Positions 1 to 17,040 are shown, counted from the first letter of the stretch. The stretch: 64,000 nt of DNA from an uncultured Acidobacteriota bacterium (GCA_937873515.1 CALMYB010000022.1:1-64000), one strand, 5' to 3'. The notes: generated from the letters alone by a model not told the origin. Translations and numbers: made by a program.

Positions 1-77
1 AGAAGGGCCTGCGTTTCGCTATCCGCGAAGGCGGCCGCACAGTCGGTGCAGGTACCGTGTCAGAAGTTGTTGAGTAA
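1..77 (+). CDS. tuf: Elongation factor Tu, C-terminal end (partial)
   Basis: The last 24 codons of EF-Tu are visible, ending FAIREGGRTVGAGTVSEVVE, which is the conserved end of beta-barrel domain 3. EF-Tu is the GTPase that delivers aminoacyl-tRNA to the ribosome. The 5' part lies outside the window. It is followed at 157 by rpmG and then tRNA-Trp, secE and nusG, the usual bacterial order, which supports the call despite the short piece. Confidence 0.95.
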   Translation, partial: KGLRFAIREGGRTVGAGTVSEVVE

Positions 78-79
78 AA

Positions 80-155
80 AGGTTCGTTGGTCGTTGTTTG
101 TGGCTCGTTGTTGAAAAAGCGGCCACGAACAGCGAACAACCAACTACGAACGAAT
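80..155. repeat. Heptad-phased inverted repeat, tuf-rpmG gap
   Basis: The left part is built from 7-base words of the GTTCGTT / GGTCGTT type. The right part has the complementary words CACGAAC, AGCGAAC, AACCAAC and TACGAAC. The inner ends, CGTTGTTTGTGGC and GCCACGAACAGCG, can pair at 11 of 13 positions. The whole gap between the two genes is made of this element. Confidence 0.6.
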
Positions 156-156
156 T

Positions 157-309
157 ATGCCTAGAGATAACATCGTTTTGCAGTGCACAGAGTGCAAAGA
201 GCGGAATTACGTAACGACGAAGAACAAGAAGAACACGCCGAACAGGCTTGAGCTCAATAAATTCTGCCGTCGCTGCCGTACGCACAGGCTGCATAGAGAA
301 AACAAATAA
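157..309 (+). CDS. rpmG: 50S ribosomal protein L33
   Basis: A 50-residue protein starting [14 protein letters not shown] and ending [10 protein letters not shown]. It has the L33 zinc-ribbon cysteines: CTEC near the N-terminus and CRRC near residues 37-40. L33 is a small protein of the large subunit near the E site. This is the zinc-binding (C+) form, so it would be expected to respond to zinc supply. It sits between tuf and tRNA-Trp as in many bacteria. The length matches the family. Confidence 0.95.
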   Translation: MPRDNIVLQCTECKERNYVTTKNKKNTPNRLELNKFCRRCRTHRLHRENK

Positions 310-310
310 A

Positions 311-369
311 TGCGGAACGCGGAGTGCGGAAGGCGGAATAATTCCGCATTCCGTATTCGAAATTCCGCA
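311..369. repeat. 59-bp heptad-phased inverted repeat, rpmG-tRNA gap
   Basis: Two 29-base arms (311-339 and 341-369) flank the single base 340 and can pair at 22 of 29 positions. Each arm is four 7-base words, such as TGCGGAA, CGCGGAG, TGCGGAA, GGCGGAA on the left and ATTCCGC, ATTCCGT on the right. The centre is a perfect GCGGAAT-A-ATTCCGC hairpin. It fills the gap between rpmG and the tRNA gene. Confidence 0.75.
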
Positions 370-377
370 ATTGGGAT

Positions 378-453
378 AGGGGTATGGTGTCAATGGTTAG
401 CATGGAGGTCTCCAAAACCTTAGGTCCGGGTTCGAGTCCTGGTACCCCTGCCA
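378..453 (+). tRNA. trnW: tRNA-Trp (anticodon CCA)
   Basis: The acceptor stem AGGGGTA (378-384) pairs with TACCCCT, and the 3' end GCCA is encoded. The anticodon arm GAGGT-CTCCAAA-ACCTT puts CCA at positions 34-36. The T arm contains GGTTCGAGTCC. tRNA-Trp between rpmG/tuf and secE is a common bacterial arrangement. Confidence 0.95.
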
Positions 454-521
454 TTGCAATGATCGTGAACGAGGACCGCGCTAAATCGAGAGTTTGCCTC
501 GTCTAGAAGGAGAGAAATAAG

Positions 522-764
522 GTGTCCGAAGCTGTAGCACAAGCGCCCAAGAAGGAAAAAGAGGGGATCGGCGTTTTTATCAAAGAAACGCGAGCCGAGC
601 TCGACAAGACCACTTTCCCCGACCGGGAAGAGGTTCGCAATACGACGATCGTCGTTATCGTGAGCGTTATATTCTTCGGCCTATATCTCTTCGTTGCTGA
701 TTACATCTGGGTGTATCTGCTTGACGGCCTTTCCTGGGTGATAAACAAGATCGCGGGGCTTTAA
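522..764 (+). CDS. secE: Preprotein translocase subunit SecE
   Basis: An 80-residue protein starting at a GTG with a good Shine-Dalgarno (AGAAGGAGAG) about 10 bases upstream. The N-terminal half is charged. An amphipathic segment ELDKTTFPDREEV is followed by a single membrane helix (about residues 45-75). This is the short one-helix SecE, which clamps SecY in the Sec translocon. The usual TWP motif before the helix reads TFP here. nusG follows 15 bases later. Confidence 0.93.
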   Translation: MSEAVAQAPKKEKEGIGVFIKETRAELDKTTFPDREEVRNTTIVVIVSVIFFGLYLFVADYIWVYLLDGLSWVINKIAGL

Positions 765-779
765 TTAAGGATATTTGAA

Positions 780-1340
780 ATGAAGCAGTGGTTTTTCATC
801 CACACATATTCAGGACACGAAAATAAGGTCGTTGAAAGCCTGAACGCTCGCATCCGCGATATGGAGTTAGCCGAGCAGATCACCGGCGTCCTGCTGCCGA
901 AAGAGAAGGTCATCGAACTTCGCGGCAACAAAGAATACGTCTCGGAGCGAATGTTCTATCCGGGCTATGTGCTTGTCGAGATCGAATGTGACGAAAAGGG
1001 CAAGATCCCTGATAACGTCTTTCACGCGATCAAGGCGACCCCGAAGGTTACAGGATTCTTAGGCGGCAAGCAGCCGACGCCGCTCAGCCAGGCCGAGGTC
1101 GATCAGATCGTCCTGAATATCGAGGCCGCGACCGAGAAGCCGAAACCGAAGTTCACGTATCAGGTCGGCGAGGTCGTGAGGATCAAGTCCGGCCCATTCG
1201 CGAGCTTTACCGGCAAGGTCGAAGAGGTCAACGAGGACAAGGCGGTATTGAAGGTCTCGATCACGATCTTCGGCCGCTCGACGCCGTACGAATTGAGCTT
1301 TTTGGAGGTCGAAAAAGTGACCTTCGCGGAAGAAGAGTAA
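780..1340 (+). CDS. nusG: Transcription termination/antitermination protein NusG
   Basis: A 186-residue protein. The NGN domain starts [17 protein letters not shown] and contains the conserved [10 protein letters not shown] segment. A C-terminal KOW domain follows: [22 protein letters not shown] near residues 125-150. NusG binds the RNA polymerase clamp and couples it to Rho or to the ribosome. Its position between secE and rplK is canonical and its length is normal. Confidence 0.97.
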   Translation: MKQWFFIHTYSGHENKVVESLNARIRDMELAEQITGVLLPKEKVIELRGNKEYVSERMFYPGYVLVEIECDEKGKIPDNVFHAIKATPKVTGFLGGKQPTPLSQAEVDQIVLNIEAATEKPKPKFTYQVGEVVRIKSGPFASFTGKVEEVNEDKAVLKVSITIFGRSTPYELSFLEVEKVTFAEEE

Positions 1341-1423
1341 CGGAACGCGGACGCCCTCGTCCGCATGCGTTGCGATAAAAAGATCAAAAGTTTTGTGTTG
1401 CGGACGGGGGCGTCCGCGTTCCG
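1341..1423. repeat. REP-like inverted pair, nusG-rplK gap
   Basis: Two 25-base elements, 1341-1365 and 1399-1423, are inverted copies of each other with one mismatch, separated by 33 bases. Each is itself a hairpin (GCGGACG, a 4-base loop, CGTCCGC) with a CGGAAC tail. The left arm starts immediately after the nusG stop codon, and the right arm ends 8 bases before rplK. An exact copy of the left element in opposite orientation lies at 51913-51937. Confidence 0.8.
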
Positions 1424-1431
1424 AGAAAGAA

Positions 1432-1860
1432 ATGGCAAAGAAGATAGAAGGTTACATCAAGCTGCAGATACCGGCCGGTAAGGCCAACCCTGCACCGCCG
1501 ATCGGCCCGGCTTTGGGCCAGCACGGCGTCAACATCATGGAGTTCTGCAAGGCGTTCAACGCCAAGACGCAGAACGACGATCCGGATATGAAGATACCGG
1601 TCGTGATAACGGTCTATGCAGACCGCTCGTTCACTTTCGAGACTAAGACGCCGCCGGCGGGCGATCTGCTCAGAAAAGCAGCGGGAATACCGAAGGGTTC
1701 GGGCAAACCGAATCGTGAAAAGGTAGGCAGCATTTCGCGTGACAAGATCCGCGAGATCGCCGAAAAGAAGATGCAGGACCTCAATACGACGAATATCGAG
1801 GCCGCAATGCGTACCATCGAGGGCACTGCCAAGTCGATGGGACTGACAGTGGAAGGATAA
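1432..1860 (+). CDS. rplK: 50S ribosomal protein L11
   Basis: A 142-residue protein, the standard L11 length. The ATG at 1432 is chosen because L11 begins [20 protein letters not shown]; the upstream in-frame start at 1393 would run through the REP-like repeat. The proline-rich [20 protein letters not shown] motif of the N-terminal domain and the rRNA-binding C-terminal domain are present. L11 forms the GTPase-associated centre with 23S rRNA. Confidence 0.97.
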   Translation: MAKKIEGYIKLQIPAGKANPAPPIGPALGQHGVNIMEFCKAFNAKTQNDDPDMKIPVVITVYADRSFTFETKTPPAGDLLRKAAGIPKGSGKPNREKVGSISRDKIREIAEKKMQDLNTTNIEAAMRTIEGTAKSMGLTVEG

Positions 1861-1869
1861 AAATGGGTT

Positions 1870-1924
1870 TAGGGACAAGGGACGAGGGCACAAATGAGCC
1901 CTTGTCCCTAGCCCCTCGTCCCTA
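1870..1924. repeat. Interleaved heptad repeats, rplK-rplA gap
   Basis: AGGGACAAGGG (1871-1881) pairs perfectly with CCCTTGTCCCT (1899-1909). The overlapping word GGGACGAGGG (1880-1889) pairs with CCCTCGTCCC (1912-1921). The order is A-B-A'-B', so the two stems are interleaved. The words run in 7-base steps. A separate short hairpin, GGCAAC-CGCAA-GTTGCC, follows at 1933-1949 before the rplA ribosome-binding site. Confidence 0.65.
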
Positions 1925-1969
1925 AGAAAGGGAGGCAACCGCAAGTTGCCGCTAACACCTGGAGGTAAA

Positions 1970-2662
1970 ATGAAACACGGTAAGAAATATCTTGCCGCTC
2001 TCGAGAAGATCGAGACGGGCAAGAAGCACTCACTCGACGAAGCGATCGGCAAACTTAAAGAGATCGCCTTCGCAAAATTCGACGAAACAGTTGAACTGAC
2101 GATGTGGCTCGGCGTCGATCCGCGAAAAGCGGATCAGCTCGTGCGTGGAACTGTCGTTCTGCCGCACGGCCTTGGCGGAGCCGCCAAGAAGGTCGTTGTC
2201 GTCGCTCAAGGCGACAAGATCAAAGAGGCGGAAGATGCGGGTGCGGATGTCGCCGGCGGAGATGACATCGTCGAGAAGATAAAAGGCGGATGGCTCGATT
2301 TCGATGCTCTGATCGCGACGCCCGATATGATGGGCAAGGTCGGACAGCTCGGTAAGCTCCTCGGCCCACGCGGCCTTATGCCGAACCCTAAAACGGGTAC
2401 CGTTACGATGGACGTGAAAACGGCCGTCGAAGAGACAAAGGCCGGCAAGGTCGAATATCGCGTCGATAAGACGGGCGTTATTCACTCGCCCGTCGGCAAG
2501 GTCTCGTTCGACCCTGCAAAACTCGAAGAGAACACACGCGTCCTTATCAACGCCGTTATGAAGGCAAAGCCGACCACGGCAAAGGGACGTTATCTGAAGA
2601 AGATCAATCTCGCGGCCACGATGAGCCCGGGCGTGCTTCTTGACGAATTGGCATACGCCTAA
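1970..2662 (+). CDS. rplA: 50S ribosomal protein L1
   Basis: A 230-residue protein. The ATG at 1970 follows a strong GGAGG (1961-1965) and gives [14 protein letters not shown], the normal L1 start. The conserved block [18 protein letters not shown] and the C-terminal [16 protein letters not shown] are present. L1 forms the mobile stalk at the ribosomal E site. In many bacteria it represses its own operon by binding the mRNA; no clear L1-type target was identified here. Confidence 0.97.
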   Translation: MKHGKKYLAALEKIETGKKHSLDEAIGKLKEIAFAKFDETVELTMWLGVDPRKADQLVRGTVVLPHGLGGAAKKVVVVAQGDKIKEAEDAGADVAGGDDIVEKIKGGWLDFDALIATPDMMGKVGQLGKLLGPRGLMPNPKTGTVTMDVKTAVEETKAGKVEYRVDKTGVIHSPVGKVSFDPAKLEENTRVLINAVMKAKPTTAKGRYLKKINLAATMSPGVLLDELAYA

Positions 2663-2712
2663 GGTTTGGAGTGTTGCAGAGTCCACACGGAATTTAGGGC
2701 TCAACTGGAAAG

Positions 2713-3396
2713 ATGAAATCGAGAGAAACAAAACAGAACGATCTGAACGCACTTGCCGAGTCCCTTAAGGATTCGAAGTCCGCGATGATCGTAAGCTTTA
2801 ACGGGCTTACAGTACAGAAAGATCAGGAATTTCGAGAGCAGATCCGTGCCGCGGGCGGCCGGTATCAGGTCGTAAAGAACACGCTTGCCCGCATCGCTGT
2901 CAAAGGCACGCCGTACGAGGAGGTCTCGGGCGATCTCAAGGGCGTTACCGCTCTTGCATGGACGGACAACGATCCGGTCGTGCTTTCAAAGGCCGTTTCG
3001 AAGTTCGTGGCCGACAATGCCGATCATTATACGTTCAAATCGGGCGTCGTTGACGGCAAGGTCGTCGATCTTGCACAGCTCAAGACGATCGCAAGCCTGC
3101 CGAGCAAAGAAGAGCTTATTTCGAAGCTTCTCTATGTGCTCAACGCTCAGGCACAGCGTATCGTAACGGTAATCAACGCGGTTCCGCGTGACCTTGCGGT
3201 CGTGATCAAACAGATCGGCGAGCAGGAAGGCCGTGCGGCAGGAACACCTGCACCGGCAGCTGAGGCTGCACCCGCGGCCGAGGAAGCCCCTGCTCAAGAG
3301 GCAGCGCCGGCCGAAGACGTCCTGGAGCTTGCTCCGGAGGCGCCGGCCGCAGAAGCGGAAGCGGCACCTGCCGAGGATGAAGCGAAAGCTGAATAA
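2713..3396 (+). CDS. rplJ: 50S ribosomal protein L10 with long Ala/Glu/Pro tail
   Basis: A 227-residue protein. Residues 1-172 are the normal L10: an N-terminal rRNA-binding domain with FNGLTVQKDQEFREQIRAAGG, then the helical region that holds L12 dimers. Residues from about 174 onward are a low-complexity tail of alanine, glutamate and proline. Typical L10 is about 165-180 residues, so the tail is an extension of about 50. It precedes rplL with an unusually long 290-base gap. Confidence 0.95.
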   Translation: MKSRETKQNDLNALAESLKDSKSAMIVSFNGLTVQKDQEFREQIRAAGGRYQVVKNTLARIAVKGTPYEEVSGDLKGVTALAWTDNDPVVLSKAVSKFVADNADHYTFKSGVVDGKVVDLAQLKTIASLPSKEELISKLLYVLNAQAQRIVTVINAVPRDLAVVIKQIGEQEGRAAGTPAPAAEAAPAAEEAPAQEAAPAEDVLELAPEAPAAEAEAAPAEDEAKAE

Positions 3397-3404
3397 GGTT
3401 TTTC

Positions 3405-3466
3405 GAGAGCTCACGTCCGGTTGCGGCCTGAGGTCTCGAAGTTTGAAATTGCGGGTATTTACCCGC
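3405..3466 (+). promoter_or_regulatory. Two hairpins after rplJ
   Basis: Just after the rplJ stop an outer stem CGAGA/TCTCG with inner CTCA/TGAG spans about 3405-3439. A perfect 7-bp hairpin, GCGGGTA-TT-TACCCGC, lies at 3451-3466. No U-tract follows, so these look like mRNA-processing or stability structures and not terminators. They could help set the higher output of rplL. The role is inferred. Confidence 0.4.
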
Positions 3467-3593
3467 TAAGGCCGTACTCAAGGTAAAACGAGCGTTTGTG
3501 ATTGTCAGGTCGCAGGCGGCTTCGGATACGGACGCGAAAGGTGATGCAGCCCATTCGCTCTTGTGTCCCTGGGTTCTAGCGGCAAAGACAGTT

Positions 3594-3638
3594 AATAGTG
3601 GATCGAAAATAGGAAATAGACAGTTTCGATTTACTATT
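3594..3638. repeat. Heptad-phased inverted repeat upstream of rplL
   Basis: AATAGTGGATCGAAA (3594-3608) and TTTCGATTTACTATT (3624-3638) pair at 13 of 15 positions. The flanking sequence repeats the same words (AAAATAG, GAAATAG; TTACTAT, TTACTAA) in 7-base steps. It is the same class of element as in the tuf, tRNA, rplA and rpoC gaps, but with a different word. Confidence 0.55.
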
Positions 3639-3686
3639 GACGATTTACTAAACAGAGAACCCTAAATTAGGAGATAGATAATTATC

Positions 3687-4082
3687 ATGGCAGTTACAAA
3701 AGACGATGTTGTTGAGTATTTGAAGGGTATGTCGCTTCTCGAAGCGTCGGAGCTCGTCAAGGAACTCGAAGAGGTTTTTGGTGTTTCAGCAGCAGCGGCA
3801 GCAGCTCCGGTTATGGTTGCGGCGGCCGGTGCAGGTGCAGGCGATGGTGCAGGCGCAGCTGAAGAGAAGGATTCGTATGACGTTATCCTTGCGGCGGCCG
3901 GCGGCAATAAGATCGGCGTCATCAAGGTCGTCCGTGAGATCGTCGCAGGCCTCGGCCTCAAGGAAGCAAAGGACCTCGTTGACGGTGCTCCGAAACCGCT
4001 CAAGGAAGGCGTTTCCAAGGCAGAAGCTGACGATATCAAGGCAAAGCTTACCGAAGCGGGTGCGACCGTAGAGGTCAAATAA
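3687..4082 (+). CDS. rplL: 50S ribosomal protein L7/L12
   Basis: A 131-residue protein. An N-terminal dimerisation domain (about 1-33) is followed by an Ala/Gly-rich hinge (about 34-60) and the C-terminal factor-binding domain with [14 protein letters not shown] and [14 protein letters not shown]12 forms the flexible stalk that recruits translation GTPases. The hinge is somewhat long and alanine-rich. A ribosome-binding site (AGGAGATAG) precedes the ATG. Confidence 0.97.
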   Translation: MAVTKDDVVEYLKGMSLLEASELVKELEEVFGVSAAAAAAPVMVAAAGAGAGDGAGAAEEKDSYDVILAAAGGNKIGVIKVVREIVAGLGLKEAKDLVDGAPKPLKEGVSKAEADDIKAKLTEAGATVEVK

Positions 4083-4621
4083 GCTTCGTTTTCGCTTTTC
4101 TTTGCGAAAAGATCCGGCAGGCCGGGTGTCCCGTTAAAGGGCGCTCGGTCCTGACCGGCAACCTTTGAAGGCCTGTGAGCGGCCAAGATCGTTATCTTTG
4201 GCGGGAAAGACGCGTCGTCCCGGTTCTAGATCTTGGTATTGCTTTATCGGTTCGGGTCTGTTATGATAACAGGTTCCGCACTCTGACGTGGATTCGAGGG
4301 TGGTTTTCCGGCATCTTGCCGGTGCGGTGGTGACGGATCGGAAGACCGCATTGCCGGTGGCGCTTTAGGAGGCGGACTTTCTTCGCCTCGAAAATGGAGA
4401 GTAGGTGTCCCTTTTTTCGGCACGCTCGTTAACTCGAAACAGTATTTTTACTGCTTATAAGCGGTCTGGGCAAACTTTGCTCACGGCCGCATTTGGCGTC
4501 TCTTTACGCGAAGGTCGGTAAGGGAACCAAACCGGACAGGGCACCGAACTTGTTCGCAGGTATCGTAGCAATTGTCCGGGGCAAATTGCAATAGGTTTTT
4601 TATAGCCCGCTTTTTAGACAT
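4083..4621 (+). promoter_or_regulatory. 539-base structured leader between rplL and rpoB
   Basis: There is no gene here. Three simple hairpins are visible: TTTTCGC (4089-4095) with GCGAAAA (4104-4110); CCGGCA-TCT-TGCCGG (4308-4322); and GAGGCG (4369-4374) with CGCCTC (4384-4389). None is followed by a clean U-tract. Many bacteria have an attenuator or an RNase processing site at this position, which lowers RNA polymerase output relative to L12. That function is inferred from position and structure. Confidence 0.45.
4239..4267 (+). promoter_or_regulatory. Possible sigma-70-type promoter upstream of rpoB
   Basis: TTGCTT (4239-4244), a 17-base spacer, then TATGAT (4262-4267). The -10 box is a 5/6 match and the -35 box only 3/6. 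It could give rpoBC a separate transcript from the ribosomal genes. This is a weak call. Confidence 0.3.
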
Positions 4622-9070
<4,449 letters not shown>

Positions 9071-9071
9071 G

Positions 9072-9150
9072 AGGTTCAAAGTTCAAAGTTCCGGGTTCCA
9101 AGTTAAAGAGCTTGAAGAACCTGGAACCTTGAACCTGGAACATTGAACTT
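9072..9150. repeat. 33-bp-arm heptad inverted repeat, rpoB-rpoC gap
   Basis: The arms 9072-9104 and 9118-9150 match as inverted repeats at 26 of 33 positions around a 13-base loop. Both are made of 7-base words: GGTTCAA, AGTTCAA, AGTTCCG, GGTTCCA on the left; AACCTGG, AACCTTG, AACCTGG, AACATTG on the right. The element fills almost the whole rpoB-rpoC gap and would form a long hairpin in the mRNA. Confidence 0.75.
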
Positions 9151-9158
9151 GGAGAAAT

Positions 9159-13457
<4,299 letters not shown>

Positions 13458-13495
13458 TCAAAGAACTTCGTAAGTTACGCAAAAATAACCGTTTA

Positions 13496-13528
13496 GGCCG
13501 TCTTTTCTTGTGGAAGACGGCCTTTTTT
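13496..13528 (+). terminator. Rho-independent terminator after rpoC
   Basis: A perfect 9-bp stem, GGCCGTCTT (13496-13504) with AAGACGGCC (13514-13522), has a 9-base loop and is followed by six T. It ends the ribosomal/RNA polymerase cluster and separates it from the type VI genes, which therefore need their own promoter within 13529-13689. Confidence 0.93.
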
Positions 13529-13689
13529 GTCTCTTTTGACCTAAGAATGACGCATTATTGTATGCAAAATGCTTCCGGCGTTGGATTTTTCGTGCGCATT
13601 TTCTTCATTTTCGTAGTAGAATGAAGGGACTTCGGCAACGTATTTTTTCCACACGTCCTTTGTTTACGGCTAGGAGAGCTGTCAAATAG

Positions 13690-14883
13690 ATGAGCGATGT
13701 AACCCCAACCCCGCCGGTTATCGATCTAGATGCCCTTCTTGCGCCCATTTCCGAGGAAAATCCGGGCGGCGACAGCCTGCGTTATTCAGGTATCTACGAT
13801 GAGATCGCCGATGCTCGGCGAGCCGACATCGATGTTGCTCAGGGCGAATGGCAGACCGAGCTAAAGACGGCCGACTACCGAAAGGTGGTCGATGTCGCGG
13901 TGAACGCCCTTACGACCCTTTCAAAAGACCTTCAGATCGCGGCTTGGCTGAGCGAAGCGTTGATCAAGATGCACGGCTTCGCCGGCCTTCGGGATAGCCT
14001 GAAGCTGATGGCGGGCCTTCATGAGAATTTTTGGGACGGCGCGTTTCCGGTCGTCGAAGACAACGATCAGGAAGGCCGTGCGAATGCCGTTTCGTGGCTG
14101 GAATCGAACGCGGCCCAGAGCGTTCGGGACGTTGCGATCACTGCCGGAGCAGGCCTGAGTTTCAACGACTGGCAGGATGCGAAACGCTTCGATATGCCGG
14201 CGAACTTCGACTCGCTTGACGACGCCGCCAAAGAACGCTGGAATGACCTGCGGGCGCAGGCCGAACGCGAAAACCGCACGACCGGTGATAAATGGAAGGC
14301 GGCCGTCGCTGGGACACGCCGCGCTTTTTGCGAGCAGATGCAGTTTACCTTCGATGAGGCCCGGGAGGCGATCGAAGAGCTGAATTCGGTCATCGAGGCA
14401 AAGTACGAGCGGAATCAAATGCCGGGCCTTTCGGGATTGAAGAAATCCCTCGATGAGGTCGGCGGACAGGTAAAGAAGATCCTTGAGAAAAAGCGCCTCG
14501 AAGAGCCCGATCCCGTAGATGCCGCCGAATCCAACGGAGGTTGGAGCGACGAGGAAGACAGCGGTTCAGGCTCGACCGGTATTGGTTCCGGGCCGATAAA
14601 AGGCCGTCCGGAGGCTTTGAGACGCCTCGAAGAGGTCGCGGCTTTCTTCCAGAAGACCGAGCCGCATTCGCCGGTGTCATACCTCGTGCAGAGGGCCGTA
14701 AAATGGGGCAATATGCCGCTCGAAAGCTGGCTGCAGGAGGTCATAAAGGACGACAACGTCCTTGGCCAGCTGCGCGAAACACTTGGGCTTGGCGGCGGAG
14801 CTTCCTCGGGCGGCTGGGACGGCGGCTACGAAGAGCCGTCAGCGGACGCGGCCGAAGAAACACCGCCGGCCGAAGAGTGGTAA
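13690..14883 (+). CDS. tssA: Type VI secretion protein TssA
   Basis: A 397-residue protein. The N-terminal ImpA-type domain has the hallmark ISEENPGGDSLRYSGIYDEI and further on LHENFWDGAFPVVEDNDQEGRANAVSWLE. The C-terminal part ends with a conserved short-TssA motif: RLEEVAAFFQKTEPHSPVSYLVQRAVKWGNMPLESWL (about residues 315-350). TssA starts and caps the growing contractile sheath at the baseplate. It is the first gene of a ten-plus gene run. No convincing promoter boxes were found in front, although TAGAAT at 13617-13622 may be a -10. Confidence 0.92.
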   Translation: MSDVTPTPPVIDLDALLAPISEENPGGDSLRYSGIYDEIADARRADIDVAQGEWQTELKTADYRKVVDVAVNALTTLSKDLQIAAWLSEALIKMHGFAGLRDSLKLMAGLHENFWDGAFPVVEDNDQEGRANAVSWLESNAAQSVRDVAITAGAGLSFNDWQDAKRFDMPANFDSLDDAAKERWNDLRAQAERENRTTGDKWKAAVAGTRRAFCEQMQFTFDEAREAIEELNSVIEAKYERNQMPGLSGLKKSLDEVGGQVKKILEKKRLEEPDPVDAAESNGGWSDEEDSGSGSTGIGSGPIKGRPEALRRLEEVAAFFQKTEPHSPVSYLVQRAVKWGNMPLESWLQEVIKDDNVLGQLRETLGLGGGASSGGWDGGYEEPSADAAEETPPAEEW

Positions 14884-14928
14884 GATATTTTTCCATTCGT
14901 TCAGGATCGGATCGAATATGTAATTTTG

Positions 14929-14942
14929 CCCCGGTTCCGGGG
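14929..14942 (+). promoter_or_regulatory. Short GC hairpin between tssA and tssB
   Basis: CCCCGG-TT-CCGGGG in the 90-base gap between tssA and tssB. There is no U-tract. It may affect mRNA stability within the operon; function unknown. Confidence 0.3.
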
Positions 14943-14973
14943 AACTGAAATTTTATAAGGAGACAACAAAACA

Positions 14974-15489
14974 ATGCCTAAAAAGGAAAGTTTGCAGCAC
15001 AAGATCGACAGGGTTCGCCCGCCTCGCGTGCAGATCACGTATGATGTCGAGGTCGGCGGAGCGATCGAACTAAAAGAGCTTCCGTTCGTCGTCGGAGTTT
15101 TTGGTGATTTCGTCGGAAAGCCCGATGAGCCGCTTCCGGGACTCAAGAATCGGAAATTCGTCGAGATCGACCCGGATAATTTCAATCAGGTCCTTGCGGG
15201 CATGGCTCCGCGTCTCGCTTATACGATCGACAACAAGCTGCAGGACGACGGCAGCAAGATGGGCATCGAGCTTCGGTTCAAAGATATCGAAGATTTCGAG
15301 CCGGACAGGATCGTCCAGCAGGTCGAACCGCTGCGTAAGCTCGTCGAGGCACGTCAGCGTCTCGCCGATCTGCGTTCGAAAATGGACGGCAACGACAAGC
15401 TCGAGTCGATGCTCGAAGATCTTATCGCGAACGCCGAAAAGCAAAAGGCCATCAGCAGCGAGCTTGGCATCGACGGTAAGGAGGAATAA
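14974..15489 (+). CDS. tssB: Type VI sheath small subunit TssB
   Basis: A 171-residue protein with the TssB/VipA signature: RPPRVQITYDVEVGGAIELKELPFVVGVFGDF near the N-terminus, then FVEIDPDNFNQVLAGMAPRL. With TssC it forms the contractile sheath. A good AAGGAG precedes the ATG. tssC follows after six bases, as expected for co-translated sheath subunits. Confidence 0.96.
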   Translation: MPKKESLQHKIDRVRPPRVQITYDVEVGGAIELKELPFVVGVFGDFVGKPDEPLPGLKNRKFVEIDPDNFNQVLAGMAPRLAYTIDNKLQDDGSKMGIELRFKDIEDFEPDRIVQQVEPLRKLVEARQRLADLRSKMDGNDKLESMLEDLIANAEKQKAISSELGIDGKEE

Positions 15490-15495
15490 GAGAAA

Positions 15496-16986
15496 ATGGC
15501 TAAATCAAAAGAAGAGGCAGCAGCAGCCCAAACCGTTGAAACACAAGAATCCACAAGCGTTCTCGATCAGATATTGACCGAAGGCCGCATGGCCCGCGAT
15601 GACTATCAACGCGAGCAGGCCAAGGATATGATCGGCGAATTCGTCTCTCAGGTGATGAGCGGCGAACTGACGATGTCCAAGAATATGGACGTCGCGATCA
15701 ACTCGCGTATCGCTGAGATCGACCGGCTTGTGACGGCGCAGATGAATGAGATCATGCACCATGAGGATTTCCAGAAACTGGAAGGCTCGTGGCGCGGGCT
15801 TCATCACCTTGTAAAGAATTCGCTCACGGGCCCGATGCTCAAGATCAAGGTCATGAGCGCTACGAAGAAGGACCTCTTGAAGGACTTCGAGCGAGCCCTT
15901 GAATTCGATCAATCGGCGATGTTCCGCAAGGTTTATGAAGAAGAATACGGCACCTTCGGCGGTGCTCCGTTCGGCGCTCTGATCGGCGATTACGAATTCG
16001 GCAACCACCCGCAGGATATGTCGCTTCTTGAGAGCATCTCGCAGGTCGCGGCGGCCGCCCACGCACCTTTCCTGAGCGCCGCGTCGGCGAATATGTTCGG
16101 CTGGGATACATACTCCGAAATGACGGAGGTCCGCGATGTCGCGAAGATCTTCGACCGCACGGAGTATATGAAATGGCGTAGCTTCCGCGAATCGGAAGAT
16201 TCACGTTACGTCGGCCTTACGATGCCGCATGTCCTTATGCGCGAACCTTACGGCGCGGCGACGAAGCCGACCGAGACGTTCCGTTTTGAAGAGGATGTTG
16301 ACGGCAAGGATCACAAAAAATACCTCTGGGGCAATGCTGCCTACGCTTTGGGCACGTGCTTGACCGAGGCATTCTCGATGTACGGCTGGTGCGTTGCGAT
16401 TCGCGGTGTCGAAGGCGGCGGCCTCGTTCAGGGCCTTCCGACCCACACGTTCGAGACCGACGAGGGCGAGATCGCAATGAAATGCCCGACCGAGGTTGCG
16501 ATCACGGACCGACGCGAAAAGGAATTCGCCGATAACGGCTTTATTCCGCTCGTCCACTGTAAGAACACCGATTATGCGGCGTTCTTCGGTACGCAGTCTG
16601 CCAACAAGGCGAAGAAGTACGACTCTGATGCCGCGAACGCGAATGCCCGCCTCTCGACCCAGCTTCAGTACATCTTCGCGGTGTCGCGTTTTGCACACTA
16701 CCTGAAGGCGATGATGCGTGACAAGATCGGATCGTTCATGTCGCGTACGGATTGCGAGCGGTTCTTGAACCAATGGATCAACAACTATGTGACCGATGAC
16801 GATACGGCATCGGCCGCGACAAAGGCCCAGTATCCGCTAAGGGAAGCAAGGGTTGATGTAGCCGAGATCCCCGGAAAGCCCGGCTGTTATCGTGCGGTAG
16901 CCTTTATGAGGCCGCACTTCCAGCTGGACGAGCTTTCTGTCTCGCTCAGGCTTGTCGCCGACCTGCCGCAGCCGGCGAACGGTTAG
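15496..16986 (+). CDS. tssC: Type VI sheath large subunit TssC
   Basis: A 496-residue protein of normal length. It contains LEGSWRGLHHLVKNS, GAPFGALIGDYEFGNHPQD and the C-terminal core motifs RFAHYLKAMMRDKIGSFM and CERFLNQWINNYV. It pairs with TssB to build the sheath, which contracts to push out the Hcp tube and is later disassembled by ClpV. A 191-base gap with a hairpin separates it from hcp. Confidence 0.97.
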   Translation: MAKSKEEAAAAQTVETQESTSVLDQILTEGRMARDDYQREQAKDMIGEFVSQVMSGELTMSKNMDVAINSRIAEIDRLVTAQMNEIMHHEDFQKLEGSWRGLHHLVKNSLTGPMLKIKVMSATKKDLLKDFERALEFDQSAMFRKVYEEEYGTFGGAPFGALIGDYEFGNHPQDMSLLESISQVAAAAHAPFLSAASANMFGWDTYSEMTEVRDVAKIFDRTEYMKWRSFRESEDSRYVGLTMPHVLMREPYGAATKPTETFRFEEDVDGKDHKKYLWGNAAYALGTCLTEAFSMYGWCVAIRGVEGGGLVQGLPTHTFETDEGEIAMKCPTEVAITDRREKEFADNGFIPLVHCKNTDYAAFFGTQSANKAKKYDSDAANANARLSTQLQYIFAVSRFAHYLKAMMRDKIGSFMSRTDCERFLNQWINNYVTDDDTASAATKAQYPLREARVDVAEIPGKPGCYRAVAFMRPHFQLDELSVSLRLVADLPQPANG

Positions 16987-17040
16987 TTTTCGCGGGTTTT
17001 TTGACCGAGATGCAGTATTTTGAGAACCAGGAGGGGCTTT

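Noticed and set aside
311..369. Heptad repeats as a CRISPR array or a terminator
   Set aside because: There are no spacers of constant length and no T-run; arms are imperfect word repeats.
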